This document shows, piece after piece, positions 39,015 through 48,849 of a DNA stretch of 64,000 nt (position 1 is the first letter of the stretch; each line of letters starts with the position of its first letter). A program made the position numbers and the translations under genes. The stretch comes from an uncultured Lachnospiraceae bacterium. Its GTDB lineage: Bacteria; Bacillota; Clostridia; Lachnospirales; Lachnospiraceae. The notes beneath the pieces were generated by a model. The model had not been told where the DNA came from, did no database searches, and saw nothing but the letters and a program-made list of their open reading frames with translations. The DNA is taken from positions 62,001-126,000 of the forward strand of contig CAMXQE010000003.1 of assembly GCA_947246015.1 (NCBI GenBank), read 5' to 3'.

Positions 39015-39157
39015 CTACACTTCTCCCTTCAGCACTATTGTTCATAATATCATAAAATCCGACAATCATCTGATACCTCAGCAATGTAAAGACCAGATTC
39101 AGTATAGCTTACTGCTTATTCCGCACGTCTTATATCAGCAATACCTCGTTCTTTAAT

Positions 39158-40222
39158 TTACAATATATTGACCAATAGACCTGTCACCAGCGAAAATACC
39201 ATCACAAAAGACAAATAAAGTAAAAACCGTTTCAATCCAAGCACAATTTTTAATGCTCCAAGATTGGTAATTTTTGTAGATGGTCCCGTAATCATAAATG
39301 CCGCTGCACTTCCCATACTCATTCCGTCTGCAAGCCACTGAATGAGCAGCGGAATCGTCCCACCTCCGCAGGCATAAAGGGGAACGCCAATCGTTGCCGC
39401 CATCAATACGCCGAATCCTTCATTTTCCCCAAACAGGCCGCTCACCACTTCTGCCGGAACATATCTCTGAAAGACCGCCGACAAAACTATTCCAAGTAAA
39501 AACCATAACCCCGTTGCCCTTATATTCCTGCCAATATTCTTGACCAGCCGTAAGAGCAGGTCAGGATCGGTATCATGGCTTTTCGGTTCATCAAAACCGG
39601 TAAAGTTAAAAAAAGGCCTGTCCTGGTAAAACCACCGCACCAGCAGCCCTGCCATAATACCACATACAAAACTGGAAACAATGCGGATTGTCAATGCTGC
39701 ACTGCCTAATGCCGTACTATAAACAATAAGCTGAGGATTAAGCAGAATTGAACTCATCATAAATGCCGCCAGCCAGTCATCCTTCATACCGCTTTTTGAA
39801 AAAGAAGCTGCTACAGGAATGGTGCCGTACATACAAAGCGGAGAAGCAATCCCAAGGATACTCGCAATTGGAATCCCCAGGATACCGGGCTTTTTATTCC
39901 CAATAGAACGAAACACCCCATGGATATGGTCTTTGGCAAAAACTGAAACCACTGACCCAAGGACAATTCCCAATGCCCAATATGGCAGAATCTGCCGAAG
40001 CTGAATTTCAAAATAATACCAAAGGTAAACTGTTTCCCTCTGTAATATCTCTGGCATAGACACCAGCTCCTTCCAAATAGTTTTATGTTTCAAAAAGTAA
40101 ATCACAGCGCCCCATAACCCATATGCCGCAAAACACTGTTCTTCAAGCAGAATCCAGCGGTTTTGAAACTGCCGGATACTCTCCTTTCCGTTGTTTATAG
40201 CAATCATAAAGATAATAAGCAA
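39158..40222 (-). CDS. Permease of the ArsP/DUF318 family
   Basis: A 354-residue membrane protein with about eight to ten helices. Two related halves carry the family signatures: ASPLCMYGTIPVAASF with MMSSILLNPQLIVYS, and VPLYACGGGTIPLLIQW with ITGPSTKITNLGALK. Some members export organoarsenicals; others are uncharacterised. The reported start is TTG at 40222; an in-frame ATG lies at 40207. It follows the DUF362 lipoprotein gene by 30 bp on the same strand. Confidence 0.87.
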   Translation of the reverse strand: MLIIFMIAINNGKESIRQFQNRWILLEEQCFAAYGLWGAVIYFLKHKTIWKELVSMPEILQRETVYLWYYFEIQLRQILPYWALGIVLGSVVSVFAKDHIHGVFRSIGNKKPGILGIPIASILGIASPLCMYGTIPVAASFSKSGMKDDWLAAFMMSSILLNPQLIVYSTALGSAALTIRIVSSFVCGIMAGLLVRWFYQDRPFFNFTGFDEPKSHDTDPDLLLRLVKNIGRNIRATGLWFLLGIVLSAVFQRYVPAEVVSGLFGENEGFGVLMAATIGVPLYACGGGTIPLLIQWLADGMSMGSAAAFMITGPSTKITNLGALKIVLGLKRFLLYLSFVMVFSLVTGLLVNIL

Positions 40223-40252
40223 TTTCTGTCACACTTTTTCCAATGGTATCTC

Positions 40253-41353
40253 TCATTCATTAATAGATTTTAATTCATAGATGCGGCTGCCAAGACCAAT
40301 TTCTTCCGCATGTTCCAACGTATGCAGCCCATTGCGTGATTCAATACGATTTACAAGCGAAGCCCCATCACCATCCCTCTGCTCATAAATCAAATCTACA
40401 CAAGCCTGATCCAGCGCCACAGGATCAGTGGATGCAAGAATACCAATATCGTGCATATCCGGCTCGGCAGGGTTCCCGTCACAATCACAGTCTACTGACA
40501 GCCGGTTCATCACATTGATATAAACAATCTGTTCGCCGTTCCCAAGATAGTCCGAAACAGATTTACCTGCCTCTGCCATTGATTCCAAAAAGGCATCCTG
40601 ATTGCCTCCCCAGGGATTTGTAAGACTGGTACCGCCGGAATGAATCCAGTATTTTCCTTCGCTTGAACCCAGACCAATGGAAATATTTTTAATCGCGCCA
40701 CCAAATCCTGCCATAGCATGACCTTTAAAATGGGACAAAACAAGATAGGAATCATAATCTGCAAATGCTGCGCCTACATAATTCTCTGTCAGTTGTGTGC
40801 CGCCCGTAACGGGAAGTATCATGGAGCCATCTTCGTCTAAGATCTGGAAATCCGCAATGGCGGTAAAACCATGATCCTCCGCCACCTGATAGTGCATGGC
40901 TGTTTCTGCACGGGAACCCCCATAAGCAGTATTGCACTCTACAATGGTTCCATTCACTGACTGAACCAGTTCTCCGATAAGCTCCGGTCTGAGATAGTTG
41001 CTGGCCGGCGGTTCTCCTGTGGATAATTTTACCGCCACATTTTCACCTGGTTCCCAATTCAGATCCTCATAAACAGCCATAAGACCCTCCGGTGAAATAT
41101 CCGTTGTCATATAAACAACAGGAATCTCTGAAGGAGTATCATCCTTTGCAGGATTATTTATTCCTGTCATTTGATTATCTTCCTGTGCCTGCTCGTCGGC
41201 ATTTGTTTCTTCATCCTCTTCAGATACTGATTGCACAATGTCCTGTGTAGTCTGACTTCCCCTGTCGGATGGATTCTCCGTCTGCCCGCAGCCGGAAAAA
41301 ACCATGGATATCAGAGATACAGTCAATAATGCTGATAATAGTCGTTTTCTCAT
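40253..41353 (-). CDS. DUF362 domain lipoprotein
   Basis: A 366-residue exported lipoprotein. The start at 41353 (MRKRLLSALL) uses the AAAGG site 9 nt upstream; three earlier codons (MMI) are possible. The lipobox ends at Cys near residue 22 (SGCGQTE), followed by an acidic linker and a DUF362 domain (VYMTTDISPEGLMAVYEDL, SHFKGHAMAGFGGAIKNISIG, STDPVALDQACVDL). This family is found with iron-sulfur or redox proteins; the reaction is unknown. It is probably in one operon with the ArsP-like permease. Confidence 0.87.
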   Translation of the reverse strand: MRKRLLSALLTVSLISMVFSGCGQTENPSDRGSQTTQDIVQSVSEEDEETNADEQAQEDNQMTGINNPAKDDTPSEIPVVYMTTDISPEGLMAVYEDLNWEPGENVAVKLSTGEPPASNYLRPELIGELVQSVNGTIVECNTAYGGSRAETAMHYQVAEDHGFTAIADFQILDEDGSMILPVTGGTQLTENYVGAAFADYDSYLVLSHFKGHAMAGFGGAIKNISIGLGSSEGKYWIHSGGTSLTNPWGGNQDAFLESMAEAGKSVSDYLGNGEQIVYINVMNRLSVDCDCDGNPAEPDMHDIGILASTDPVALDQACVDLIYEQRDGDGASLVNRIESRNGLHTLEHAEEIGLGSRIYELKSINE

Positions 41354-41486
41354 GATCATCATCCTTTCCCATTTACCTGATGTATGTTTTTCTTTTTACA
41401 GGCACCATTTTCTACTCTCTATAAAAAGCAAATGTACTATTATTCTTCTGTGATTGGCAAAGCTGTTTCTTTGGTCTGGCTTTCTT

Positions 41487-42134
<648 letters not shown>

Positions 42135-42168
42135 GAGCATCCTCCTTGCATGTTCTATATGCACTCCA

Positions 42169-43047
42169 CTATTCCGAAATCTTCAGGTCGCTCAGCCACG
42201 CTTCCACATCCGCCTGCGCACTGCCCGCACTGGAACCCCTTATCGCAAGCCCTTCCGCCAGTTCTGCATCCGGGACAAGCTTCGCAATGTCACTTTCACT
42301 TCGCCCTAATCTGCTTCCCTCATGGGTGCACAGCGGCCAGATTGTTTTCCCTGAAAAATCGTATTCCTCAAGAAAAGTAAAAACGGGCTGTGGGAGCGCT
42401 CCCCACCAGTTCGGATAAATGAGGATAACCGTATCATAGGAATCCATATTCTCCACGTGGGAAGCAAGTTCCGGACGGGCATCATTATCCTGCTCCTCCT
42501 TTGCCTGGTCAGTAGTCCCACGATATGCTGCAGGATATTTCTCCACAGTTTCTATAAAAAACAGATCCCCGCCTGTTACTTCCTGCGCCATCTGCGCAAG
42601 GAGCTGGGCATTACCGGAAACATCATCATCCTCCATGTTCACACTGGCAGAAGTGACAGCATCCACACCTGCATCAAAATCTATGTTTCCTACCCGTGAA
42701 AAGTATGCGATCAGGATACTACTTCCTTCTGGCTGCTCAGAATTATTTTCTTCGGCTACTGTCTCCTCTCTGGAATCTACCGTTACGGCTTCTGTTTCAT
42801 CCGATGTTATTTCTTCCTCTGAGACCGTCAGCGGAGATTCTATTTCTTCCGGTATCGTTTCTTCCTCTGAATCTACCACCGAAGATTCCGTTTCCTCCGG
42901 TGTCTCTTCTCTCATTTCACCCTCAGCCTCTGTTTCTGTCGGACGGACAGATACCTGATTATTGCCTGCACTTCCATTACTGTTACCGCAGGCTGTCATT
43001 ACAGACAGCAAAACAAAGGAAATCATAACAGCCAAAACTTTTTTCAT
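42169..43047 (-). CDS. Flavodoxin-domain lipoprotein
   Basis: A 292-residue lipoprotein with a lipobox ending at Cys20 (MTACGNS), a long acidic linker (about 35-105) built from imperfect repeats of the EEETIPEE/SEEEITSDE type, and a flavodoxin domain (about 108-290) starting ILIAYFSRVGN, with VILIYPNWWGALPQPVFTFLE and TIWPLCTHEGSRLG. The fold is of the Flavodoxin_4 class, which binds FMN. Being outside the membrane, it probably serves an extracytoplasmic redox step. It lies 12 bp after the MATE gene, in an operon led by a LysR-type box. Confidence 0.88.
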   Translation of the reverse strand: MKKVLAVMISFVLLSVMTACGNSNGSAGNNQVSVRPTETEAEGEMREETPEETESSVVDSEEETIPEEIESPLTVSEEEITSDETEAVTVDSREETVAEENNSEQPEGSSILIAYFSRVGNIDFDAGVDAVTSASVNMEDDDVSGNAQLLAQMAQEVTGGDLFFIETVEKYPAAYRGTTDQAKEEQDNDARPELASHVENMDSYDTVILIYPNWWGALPQPVFTFLEEYDFSGKTIWPLCTHEGSRLGRSESDIAKLVPDAELAEGLAIRGSSAGSAQADVEAWLSDLKISE

Positions 43048-43059
43048 AATAATCCTCCT

Positions 43060-44472
43060 TCAGATCACTTTATAATTTTTCCATTTCCCGCCCATATAGC
43101 GGATACCAATCAGCACAGCATGGATGCCCCAGTCGGCAACCATCGCCAGTGTGATGCCTATCACACCAAGATTCAGCACAATACCAAACAGAACCGATAA
43201 AATCACTCTGCATACCACCGTCGAGATAATAGATGCATACATGGTATATTTTACGTCTCCTGCTGCCCGCATACCGCTGGATACAGAATAGGAAACAGGA
43301 CAGAAGACCGCATTGAAAGTATTGTGGAGAAGTACAAGAATCATAATCAGCCACACTGCCTCCGCACTTAAACTGTAGAGTTTCAGTATCAACGGAGTCA
43401 GCATAAAGAAAACCGCATTCCAGATGGCTCCTCCCAGCCAGGTCAGCCGCAGGAGCTTTTTCATGTAATACTCCGCACCCTCCGAATCTCCGGCACCCAT
43501 ATACTGCCCAATGACCGTAATAAATGCCGGACCCATAGCAAGGCAGAACAGCGCGGCCATTGACCAGAAACTCTGTGCCACGCCATTAGCTGCAATCTGT
43601 ACCGTGCCAAACATGGCAACAATGGAACTGAGCGCAACCTTTGAGATCTGAAACAGACCATTTTCCACACTGTTCGGGATTGCAACTTTAAAAATACGTC
43701 CAATCATTTCCCCCTTCCATGCAAAGACCTCGCGGATATGGACACTGAGCGGATTTTCCTTACTGACTGCCAGCCAAAACATGACGGCTGCGGCAAATGC
43801 CCTGGAAACCAGAGAAGGATATGCAACACCGGCGGCGCCTGCATGAAAATAAAATATGCCTATGGCATTGCCTACAACATTCATCACATTCATGATAATG
43901 GAAACATTCATCAGCGATTTTGTCTTTCCCATGCTGCGGAACAGCCCTGCACATCCGTTATAAACAGCCAGAAAGGGAAAAGACCATGCCGATATCCGCA
44001 GGTAGACCAGACCTGATTCAAGAACATCCTCTTCTACGCTGCCGAATAAAAGTCCGAAAATCTGCCGTCCAAACAGTAGAAGCATGGCCATCATGCAAAA
44101 TGCGATCAGGCTGGTAATCATAACTAACTGACTGGCCGCAAGATCTCCGTTTTCTTTATCCCTGCTTCCGATATACTGGCTGGCGACCACGGCGCCGCCG
44201 GAAGCAAGCGCCGTAAAGACCAAAATAAAGATATTGTTAAGCTGATTGACTAAAGATACCGCTGAAACGGCCGCCTCACCTGCATAGCTGACCATCAATG
44301 TGTCGGCAATGCCCACAAGCAAAGCCAGGAACTGTTCGACAATGATCGGTATGATCAGCACTTTCAGTGCCTGATTGGTAAAACGTTTTCGTTCTTCCGG
44401 AATCTGTCTGCGCGGTTCGATCAGACGGTCTATCAGCAGTCTTGTTTTAACAGAGCTTACCGTATTCTTCAT
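43060..44472 (-). CDS. MATE family efflux transporter
   Basis: A 470-residue transporter with 12 membrane helices in two homologous halves. MATE signatures are LLVGIADTLMVSYAGEAAVSAVSL near the N-terminus and ALASGGAVVASQYIGSRDKE. The start at 44472 (MKNTVSSVK) has GGAGG 8 nt upstream and lies inside the cupin gene, which it overlaps by 26 bp. It exports drugs or organic cations using an ion gradient. It is the second gene of the cupin-MATE-flavodoxin operon. Confidence 0.92.
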   Translation of the reverse strand: MKNTVSSVKTRLLIDRLIEPRRQIPEERKRFTNQALKVLIIPIIVEQFLALLVGIADTLMVSYAGEAAVSAVSLVNQLNNIFILVFTALASGGAVVASQYIGSRDKENGDLAASQLVMITSLIAFCMMAMLLLFGRQIFGLLFGSVEEDVLESGLVYLRISAWSFPFLAVYNGCAGLFRSMGKTKSLMNVSIIMNVMNVVGNAIGIFYFHAGAAGVAYPSLVSRAFAAAVMFWLAVSKENPLSVHIREVFAWKGEMIGRIFKVAIPNSVENGLFQISKVALSSIVAMFGTVQIAANGVAQSFWSMAALFCLAMGPAFITVIGQYMGAGDSEGAEYYMKKLLRLTWLGGAIWNAVFFMLTPLILKLYSLSAEAVWLIMILVLLHNTFNAVFCPVSYSVSSGMRAAGDVKYTMYASIISTVVCRVILSVLFGIVLNLGVIGITLAMVADWGIHAVLIGIRYMGGKWKNYKVI

Positions 44473-44854
44473 CGGTGACCGCCTCCAGCCATTCATTGGA
44501 TGCACCCTCTGCCGGAACCTCTACGGCAAAGTGGGAGAACCAGCTGTCAGCAGCGGCCCCATGCCAGTGCTTTACCTCCGGGGGAATATTGACCACATCA
44601 CCGGGATGCAGCTCCTGTGGAGCCTCTCCCCATGCCTGATACCATCCTTTACCACCTGTCACAAGGAGAATCTGACCTCCCTTGTGATGGATGTGCCAGT
44701 TATTCCGACAGCCGGGTTCAAAGGTGACATTTGAGATTGGCCCTCCTTTTTCCGTCAGGGGCTGCAGATAAGCCTGCCCGATAAAATATTTACTAAATTT
44801 CTCCGGCAGCGGATTCCCCATAGGAAATGCGCTTGGATTATCTTCTCTTTTCAT
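44447..44854 (-). CDS. Cupin domain protein
   Basis: A 135-residue single-domain cupin. Motif 1 is NNWHIHHKGGQILLVTGGKGW with metal-binding His residues; motif 2 is HPGDVVNIPPEVKHWHGA. The first 35 residues and overall form match the cupins associated with carboxymuconolactone decarboxylase-like or quinone-handling genes. It is the first gene of an operon preceded by an AGGAGG ribosome site and a promoter with the LysR-type box. The substrate is unknown. Confidence 0.88.
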   Translation of the reverse strand: MKREDNPSAFPMGNPLPEKFSKYFIGQAYLQPLTEKGGPISNVTFEPGCRNNWHIHHKGGQILLVTGGKGWYQAWGEAPQELHPGDVVNIPPEVKHWHGAAADSWFSHFAVEVPAEGASNEWLEAVTDEEYGKLC

Positions 44855-44906
44855 TATGATCTACCTCCTACATCCGCTTTTATCAATTGTTTTATATACA
44901 TCTCTC

Positions 44907-44971
44907 ATTATATTTTGTTCCGTTACTCTGAACAATTTTATTTTGGCAGATATTATATAAGAAAATCTAAT
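44907..44971 (-). promoter_or_regulatory. Promoter with LysR-type box for cupin-MATE-flavodoxin
   Basis: Minus strand: box ATTAGATTTTCTTAT (44957-44971), 21 bp, -35 TTGTTC (44930-44935), 17 bp, -10 TATAAT (44907-44912). The same box and spacing occur at three other promoters in this island. The rest of the gap 44855-45215 shows no gene. Confidence 0.7.
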
Positions 44972-45215
44972 ATGAATTGTCTCTCCATGGAAAATATATT
45001 TTCATATATTAAATCCGCATGGCCATTTGATGTTATCAGCCAACATAGCATCACTACGCTGTCTTCTTCCTCAATAGCTATGCGGATCTATCCTGCACTG
45101 TCTGCACACGCTCTTATTCCAATAATCTTTTTCTTCAGAATATAATCTGGTTTTTTTTAATCCCATATTTCCATATCAGGTAATATATAAATACATTTCT
45201 ATATCTGGCAAAACC

Positions 45216-46085
45216 TCATGCACATTCTGTTTTTTTCACAGGCATCCCACAAATAATTTTGGTATCTGCAGGGTTGATCCTGTCTTCTTCCAAAATCAAT
45301 TCACCAATAGCATCCGCACGTATTTCACCGCTAAGGGGATTCTTAACGCTGTCAATCCTGCCGGACACTGCCGCATGCACCTCACTGTTCTCAAATGCCA
45401 GATCCGTCTGTTCCATCGTACAATCCTCTAAAACAAGCCCCTTACAATAGCAGAACGGCTGTGTTCCGATAATATGGCAGCGGATAAGCTTTAAGTTTTC
45501 TGAGTACCAACCCAGATACTCTCCACGTACAACAGAATCCACAACCGTGACATTTCTGCTGTGCCAGAAGGCATCCTTCGTATCAAGATGGGACCTGCGT
45601 ATCACTGCGTTTACAACATACTGGAAGGAATACTTGCCGGTCATAGTCAGATTATCAATCTCCATGTCCCTACACTCAAAGAACGGATACTCCGACTCCA
45701 AATGACAGTCCCGGATTTGCAAGTCACTGCACCGCCACGAAAACTCGGGGGAATGAATTTCACAATTGTCTAAAACAAGCCTCCCGTGGCACTCCCTCAA
45801 TGCTTTAATGCCATGCATTCTGCAGTCTTTCAATGTAATATTTTCATCATACCACAGAGCTGCCCGACATCCTTCTGTCATTGTTATATCGCGAATTACC
45901 GCGCCTTTCGTATGCCAGAACGGATAACGCAGGTTAAAGTAACAGCGCTCCACAGTAATATCGGATGTCTCCTTCAAAGCAGACTCTCCATCCGCCGGAC
46001 CATCAAATGTGCAGTCTGCAATTTTTGCCCCGTTAATGCCATACAAAGCCCGTTCTTCGTCATAAGTTTGATGTATAAATTCCAT
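45216..46085 (-). CDS. DUF3737 family protein (right-handed beta-helix)
   Basis: A 289-residue protein of the DUF3737 family. It shows a repeating pattern of about 20 residues typical of a parallel beta-helix (ITVERCYFNLRYPFWHTKG, LQIRDCHLESEYPFFEC, LKLIRCHIIGTQPFCYCKG). It is cytoplasmic with no signal peptide. Members are often found in the same clostridial redox islands as LysR regulators, flavodoxins and AKRs; the function is unknown. It follows the LysE gene by 65 bp. Confidence 0.88.
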   Translation of the reverse strand: MEFIHQTYDEERALYGINGAKIADCTFDGPADGESALKETSDITVERCYFNLRYPFWHTKGAVIRDITMTEGCRAALWYDENITLKDCRMHGIKALRECHGRLVLDNCEIHSPEFSWRCSDLQIRDCHLESEYPFFECRDMEIDNLTMTGKYSFQYVVNAVIRRSHLDTKDAFWHSRNVTVVDSVVRGEYLGWYSENLKLIRCHIIGTQPFCYCKGLVLEDCTMEQTDLAFENSEVHAAVSGRIDSVKNPLSGEIRADAIGELILEEDRINPADTKIICGMPVKKTECA

Positions 46086-46150
46086 AATGATTCTCCTCTA
46101 CTTATATTTAACATTCATTAACAACAACGCAACTTTAAAAACCTCTACAG

Positions 46151-46771
46151 CTATAATACACAAGTCCTGATAAATACAATAACCGCAAATCCGACCAGCA
46201 GGCATCCCAATAACAGATTCATCCGTGAATAGATTTTATTTGTAATTTTGGATTTAAACTTATATACAATGCCGCTTAACACTGCCCACCAGGTTCCTGT
46301 ACCAAGCAGAATTCCTAATACGATCTGCAATCCTTCCTCTATGGAATATTCGCCAATCAGGCCAACTGTTTCAAAGGCAACCAGAAATGACAGGACAGTA
46401 GCCGGATTCATAATGGCGATCATAAATGCTGACAGAAAACCTGACATATAGGTTGTTCCCTTTATCGTTCCGTTCCGATCCATTTCCGCTTTCCTCCTGC
46501 AGATTATAACGCCATAAACCGCAATCAGTACCGCGCCGCAGGCACTGCATACTTTTTCATATCTATTCAGGAAGTCTGTTATCATGGTAATTCCCAGCAG
46601 CCCTATCATTGCGTAAAGAATATCTGCTGCCGAAGACCCAAGCCCGGTAAGGAACCCATAAAGGAATCCCTTTTCCAATGTCCTCTGGATGGCAAGCGCA
46701 CCAATGGCACCGGCAGGCACGCCAAAAATAAGCCCCGTCAGTAATCCTTTTCCAATCAGTTCAAACGCCAT
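46151..46771 (-). CDS. LysE-type translocator
   Basis: A 206-residue membrane protein with about six helices and the LysE/RhtB family pattern: GLLTGLIFGVPAGAIGALAIQRTLEKGFLYGFLTGLG near the N-terminus and the NPATVLSFLVAF motif in the second half. Family members export amino acids. Its start is preceded by AAGGGG and two hairpins (46785-46832). It lies between the Ntn-hydrolase lipoprotein and DUF3737 genes. Confidence 0.85.
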   Translation of the reverse strand: MAFELIGKGLLTGLIFGVPAGAIGALAIQRTLEKGFLYGFLTGLGSSAADILYAMIGLLGITMITDFLNRYEKVCSACGAVLIAVYGVIICRRKAEMDRNGTIKGTTYMSGFLSAFMIAIMNPATVLSFLVAFETVGLIGEYSIEEGLQIVLGILLGTGTWWAVLSGIVYKFKSKITNKIYSRMNLLLGCLLVGFAVIVFIRTCVL

Positions 46772-46784
46772 GTTTATACCCCTT

Positions 46785-46832
46785 GCCCGCTTCAGCGGGC
46801 ATCAATTCAATATTTGGAAGTTTACTTCCAAA
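46785..46832 (-). promoter_or_regulatory. Two hairpins in the short leader of the LysE gene
   Basis: GCCCGC/GCGGGC with a 4-nt loop (46785-46800) and TTTGGAAG/CTTCCAAA with a 4-nt loop (46813-46832) fill the 73-bp gap between the Ntn-hydrolase gene and LysE. The first ends just before the AAGGGG ribosome site. They could limit read-through or translation; neither has a proper T-tract. Confidence 0.45.
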
Positions 46833-46844
46833 CTTCCCACCTCT

Positions 46845-48023
46845 TTACATCTGAATCCGATACGCCTGCGTATAATCTTCCCTGTGGAAATAGACCGCTT
46901 CTTTGGTCGTCTGATGATAGATGATACTCCATTCCGTAGTCTCCCCATCGTTATAATTATGTTTGCTGACACGCTCCAGCGCATCCTTTACATCATCCTC
47001 AGACAATGTTTCCTGGCCTTCCAATATTCCCATGAGGATTTCATATCTTTCATGGGACTGGCTTGTTCCCATACCGTGCTTCTCTCCCTCCGCCATGTAA
47101 AAATTTGTGACAACCGGCGTCTGTGTGACCACCATTTCATTGTCTACATATTCCACCGCCACATGGTTTCCTTTTGCGTCTGACAGGGCAAAATGCACCA
47201 TATATCCAAAGGACGCATGCAGGTCATAAGCTTCCAAAAGCTCCACTGCCTCATCCACATCCGCAGCATTGTTCAGGATCAGCCGCACCGCCGTAGTTGT
47301 AGTAATATCAGGTTTTTCCGTATTCTGTTCAATCGTGTCGGAGTCTTCTATCATGTTGACCGAAACACATAAGCCCTGCTTGTTCATACCGTCCAACGGA
47401 GCGTACAGTGCTGCAGCCGTCAAAATGCTTTCATTTCCTGATAGCGCTGCTCCCATTCCCGCCCCCTGCGTAATGAAGTTGGTATTGACAGTAGAAATCG
47501 ATGCAAAGGCATCCTCCGGATAAGAGACAACGATCAGCGCATCACAATGATACCAGTCAAAATTTCTTCCAAACAAAAATTCACCATTTTCATTCATTAC
47601 CGAAACCGTACTGCATCCAAAGGGATTCCCCTCCATCTGAATGCTGCCCACACTGTTAAGCATTCTTTCTGTCAGATATTCCATGACTCCCGCATCTGAG
47701 GAAGCCCCTCCGTTTTCAAGAAATGAGGATAATCCGTCATCTCCTTCAAACCGCACAATGGAAAGACCATCTTCTATTTCCGTTACAGCCGTCTGCGGTG
47801 TTATTATTCTGGTGTTGTCGGCGATACCTTCCTCCTGCATTTCATACTGCTGCCCCTCCGGGACATCTTCCCGTTGCCCCTCCGAAAGTATTCTCTGTGT
47901 CTCTTTCTGCTGCGCGCCCTGAGATACAGGATCATCCTGCTGTGCATGCCTACCTACGCAACCAGTAAGCAGGCATACAAGCACCACAAACACTCCTAAT
48001 CTTTTTCTATATTCTCGCTTCAT
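46845..48023 (-). CDS. Ntn-hydrolase lipoprotein (choloylglycine hydrolase/penicillin acylase-like)
   Basis: A 392-residue protein with a lipobox at Cys22 (LLTGC), a Gln/Glu-rich linker (about 25-70) and a linear-amide C-N hydrolase domain. The presumed nucleophile is Cys137 (FGCSTVSVMNENGEFLFGRNFDW), with GLCVSVNMIED and the later NFYMAEGEKHG. Related enzymes cleave bile-salt amides, penicillin V or N-acyl amides. Here the nucleophile is far from the N-terminus and needs an internal cleavage to become terminal. A bile-salt role is possible but not demonstrable. Confidence 0.85.
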   Translation of the reverse strand: MKREYRKRLGVFVVLVCLLTGCVGRHAQQDDPVSQGAQQKETQRILSEGQREDVPEGQQYEMQEEGIADNTRIITPQTAVTEIEDGLSIVRFEGDDGLSSFLENGGASSDAGVMEYLTERMLNSVGSIQMEGNPFGCSTVSVMNENGEFLFGRNFDWYHCDALIVVSYPEDAFASISTVNTNFITQGAGMGAALSGNESILTAAALYAPLDGMNKQGLCVSVNMIEDSDTIEQNTEKPDITTTTAVRLILNNAADVDEAVELLEAYDLHASFGYMVHFALSDAKGNHVAVEYVDNEMVVTQTPVVTNFYMAEGEKHGMGTSQSHERYEILMGILEGQETLSEDDVKDALERVSKHNYNDGETTEWSIIYHQTTKEAVYFHREDYTQAYRIQM

Positions 48024-48071
48024 ATCTATCCGCCGATTTTATTTTTGATTTATACCGCAAAGCGGCACCTT

Positions 48072-48758
48072 CTAACGTGAAAATGCAACGCCGAGACGAT
48101 GCACAGGAATTACCTTGCACTCCCAGTATTCCAGCACTTCACTGTCTTCCATTTCCTGTGCAAATTTTTCCGGATCATCAATCTCCACTTTACCGATGGG
48201 TACATACTCTCCCTCTAACGTTGTATCCCTGTAAACCAGAATAATGCGGTTAGGATCAGAATAATACACCTCACCCGCTTTTACTTCTCCCACTTCCTGC
48301 GCATCTTCAACCGTATAGCTATATCTTGTCGGCAGGTCATAATACTGAATAACATCTGCCTGCTCAAAATCATTATAATGATAAATCGGAAGATTATAGT
48401 GAGTCTCACCGATATCCCTGTATAACTCCTGCGCCGTTACGTTATCATAAAGCTGCATCCGGTATACGGTTTGCCCGTTATACCCAAGCTGTATTTCCAT
48501 GATCATATCTTCCGTATCAGAATCCTCCGCAGAACTTTCTTCTGCCGCCTGCCCAGATGCCTCCTGATCCGATAATGTCTGATCTGACGTTTCCTGAACA
48601 GATGTTAAGTCATCTGTGTTTGTTTCGCCTGACGCTGCAACGCTTTCTGCTGCCAATGTGTCCGTTCTCTGTTCTGAGGCATTGTCACCACAACCGGATA
48701 AAATGACACCTGTCACTACAAGACAGCCAATTAAATTTCTCACTCTTCTTTTTTTCAT
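48072..48758 (-). CDS. Cyclophilin-like domain lipoprotein
   Basis: A 228-residue lipoprotein. The start at 48758 (MKKRRVRNLIG) has GGAGG 8 nt upstream. The lipobox ends at Cys23 (LSGCGDN), followed by a Ser/Glu/Thr/Ala-rich linker to about 85, and a beta-rich domain of the cyclophilin-like (Cyclophil_like2) type (LYDNVTAQELYRDI, TRYSYTVEDAQEVGEVKAGEVYYSDPN, IGKVEIDD). The same type of domain is fused to a flavodoxin in the protein at 56010-57062. The function is unknown. It precedes the Ntn-hydrolase gene by 48 bp. Confidence 0.75.
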   Translation of the reverse strand: MKKRRVRNLIGCLVVTGVILSGCGDNASEQRTDTLAAESVAASGETNTDDLTSVQETSDQTLSDQEASGQAAEESSAEDSDTEDMIMEIQLGYNGQTVYRMQLYDNVTAQELYRDIGETHYNLPIYHYNDFEQADVIQYYDLPTRYSYTVEDAQEVGEVKAGEVYYSDPNRIILVYRDTTLEGEYVPIGKVEIDDPEKFAQEMEDSEVLEYWECKVIPVHRLGVAFSR

Positions 48759-48809
48759 AGATTTTTCCTCCATTTTAATATTTGCATCACAACTAAATTA
48801 CTTTTTATT

Positions 48810-48846
48810 AACAACGGATGTCTTGCGAAGCGCGGCATCCGTTGTT
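48810..48846 (-). terminator. Terminator after the PaaK-like gene
   Basis: AACAACGGATG and CATCCGTTGTT form an 11-bp stem around a GC-rich 15-nt loop, followed on the minus strand by AATAAAAAG. The AT tracts on both sides could permit function in both directions. Confidence 0.7.
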
Positions 48847-48849
48847 TTT

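Larger units (their letters stand above)
38508..39060 (-). mobile_element. IS200/IS605-type insertion sequence (tnpA only)
   Basis: A compact element containing a single HUH transposase gene and an end hairpin, without tnpB. The boundary near the transposase start (about 39060) is estimated because the other end hairpin is not clear to me. It interrupts a region of gene remnants. Confidence 0.65.

Noticed and set aside
44915-45145. A 76-codon plus-strand ORF upstream of the cupin gene
   Set aside because: It spans the likely cupin promoter and LysR-type box, has no ribosome site, and shows no domain. Chance ORF in AT-rich DNA.
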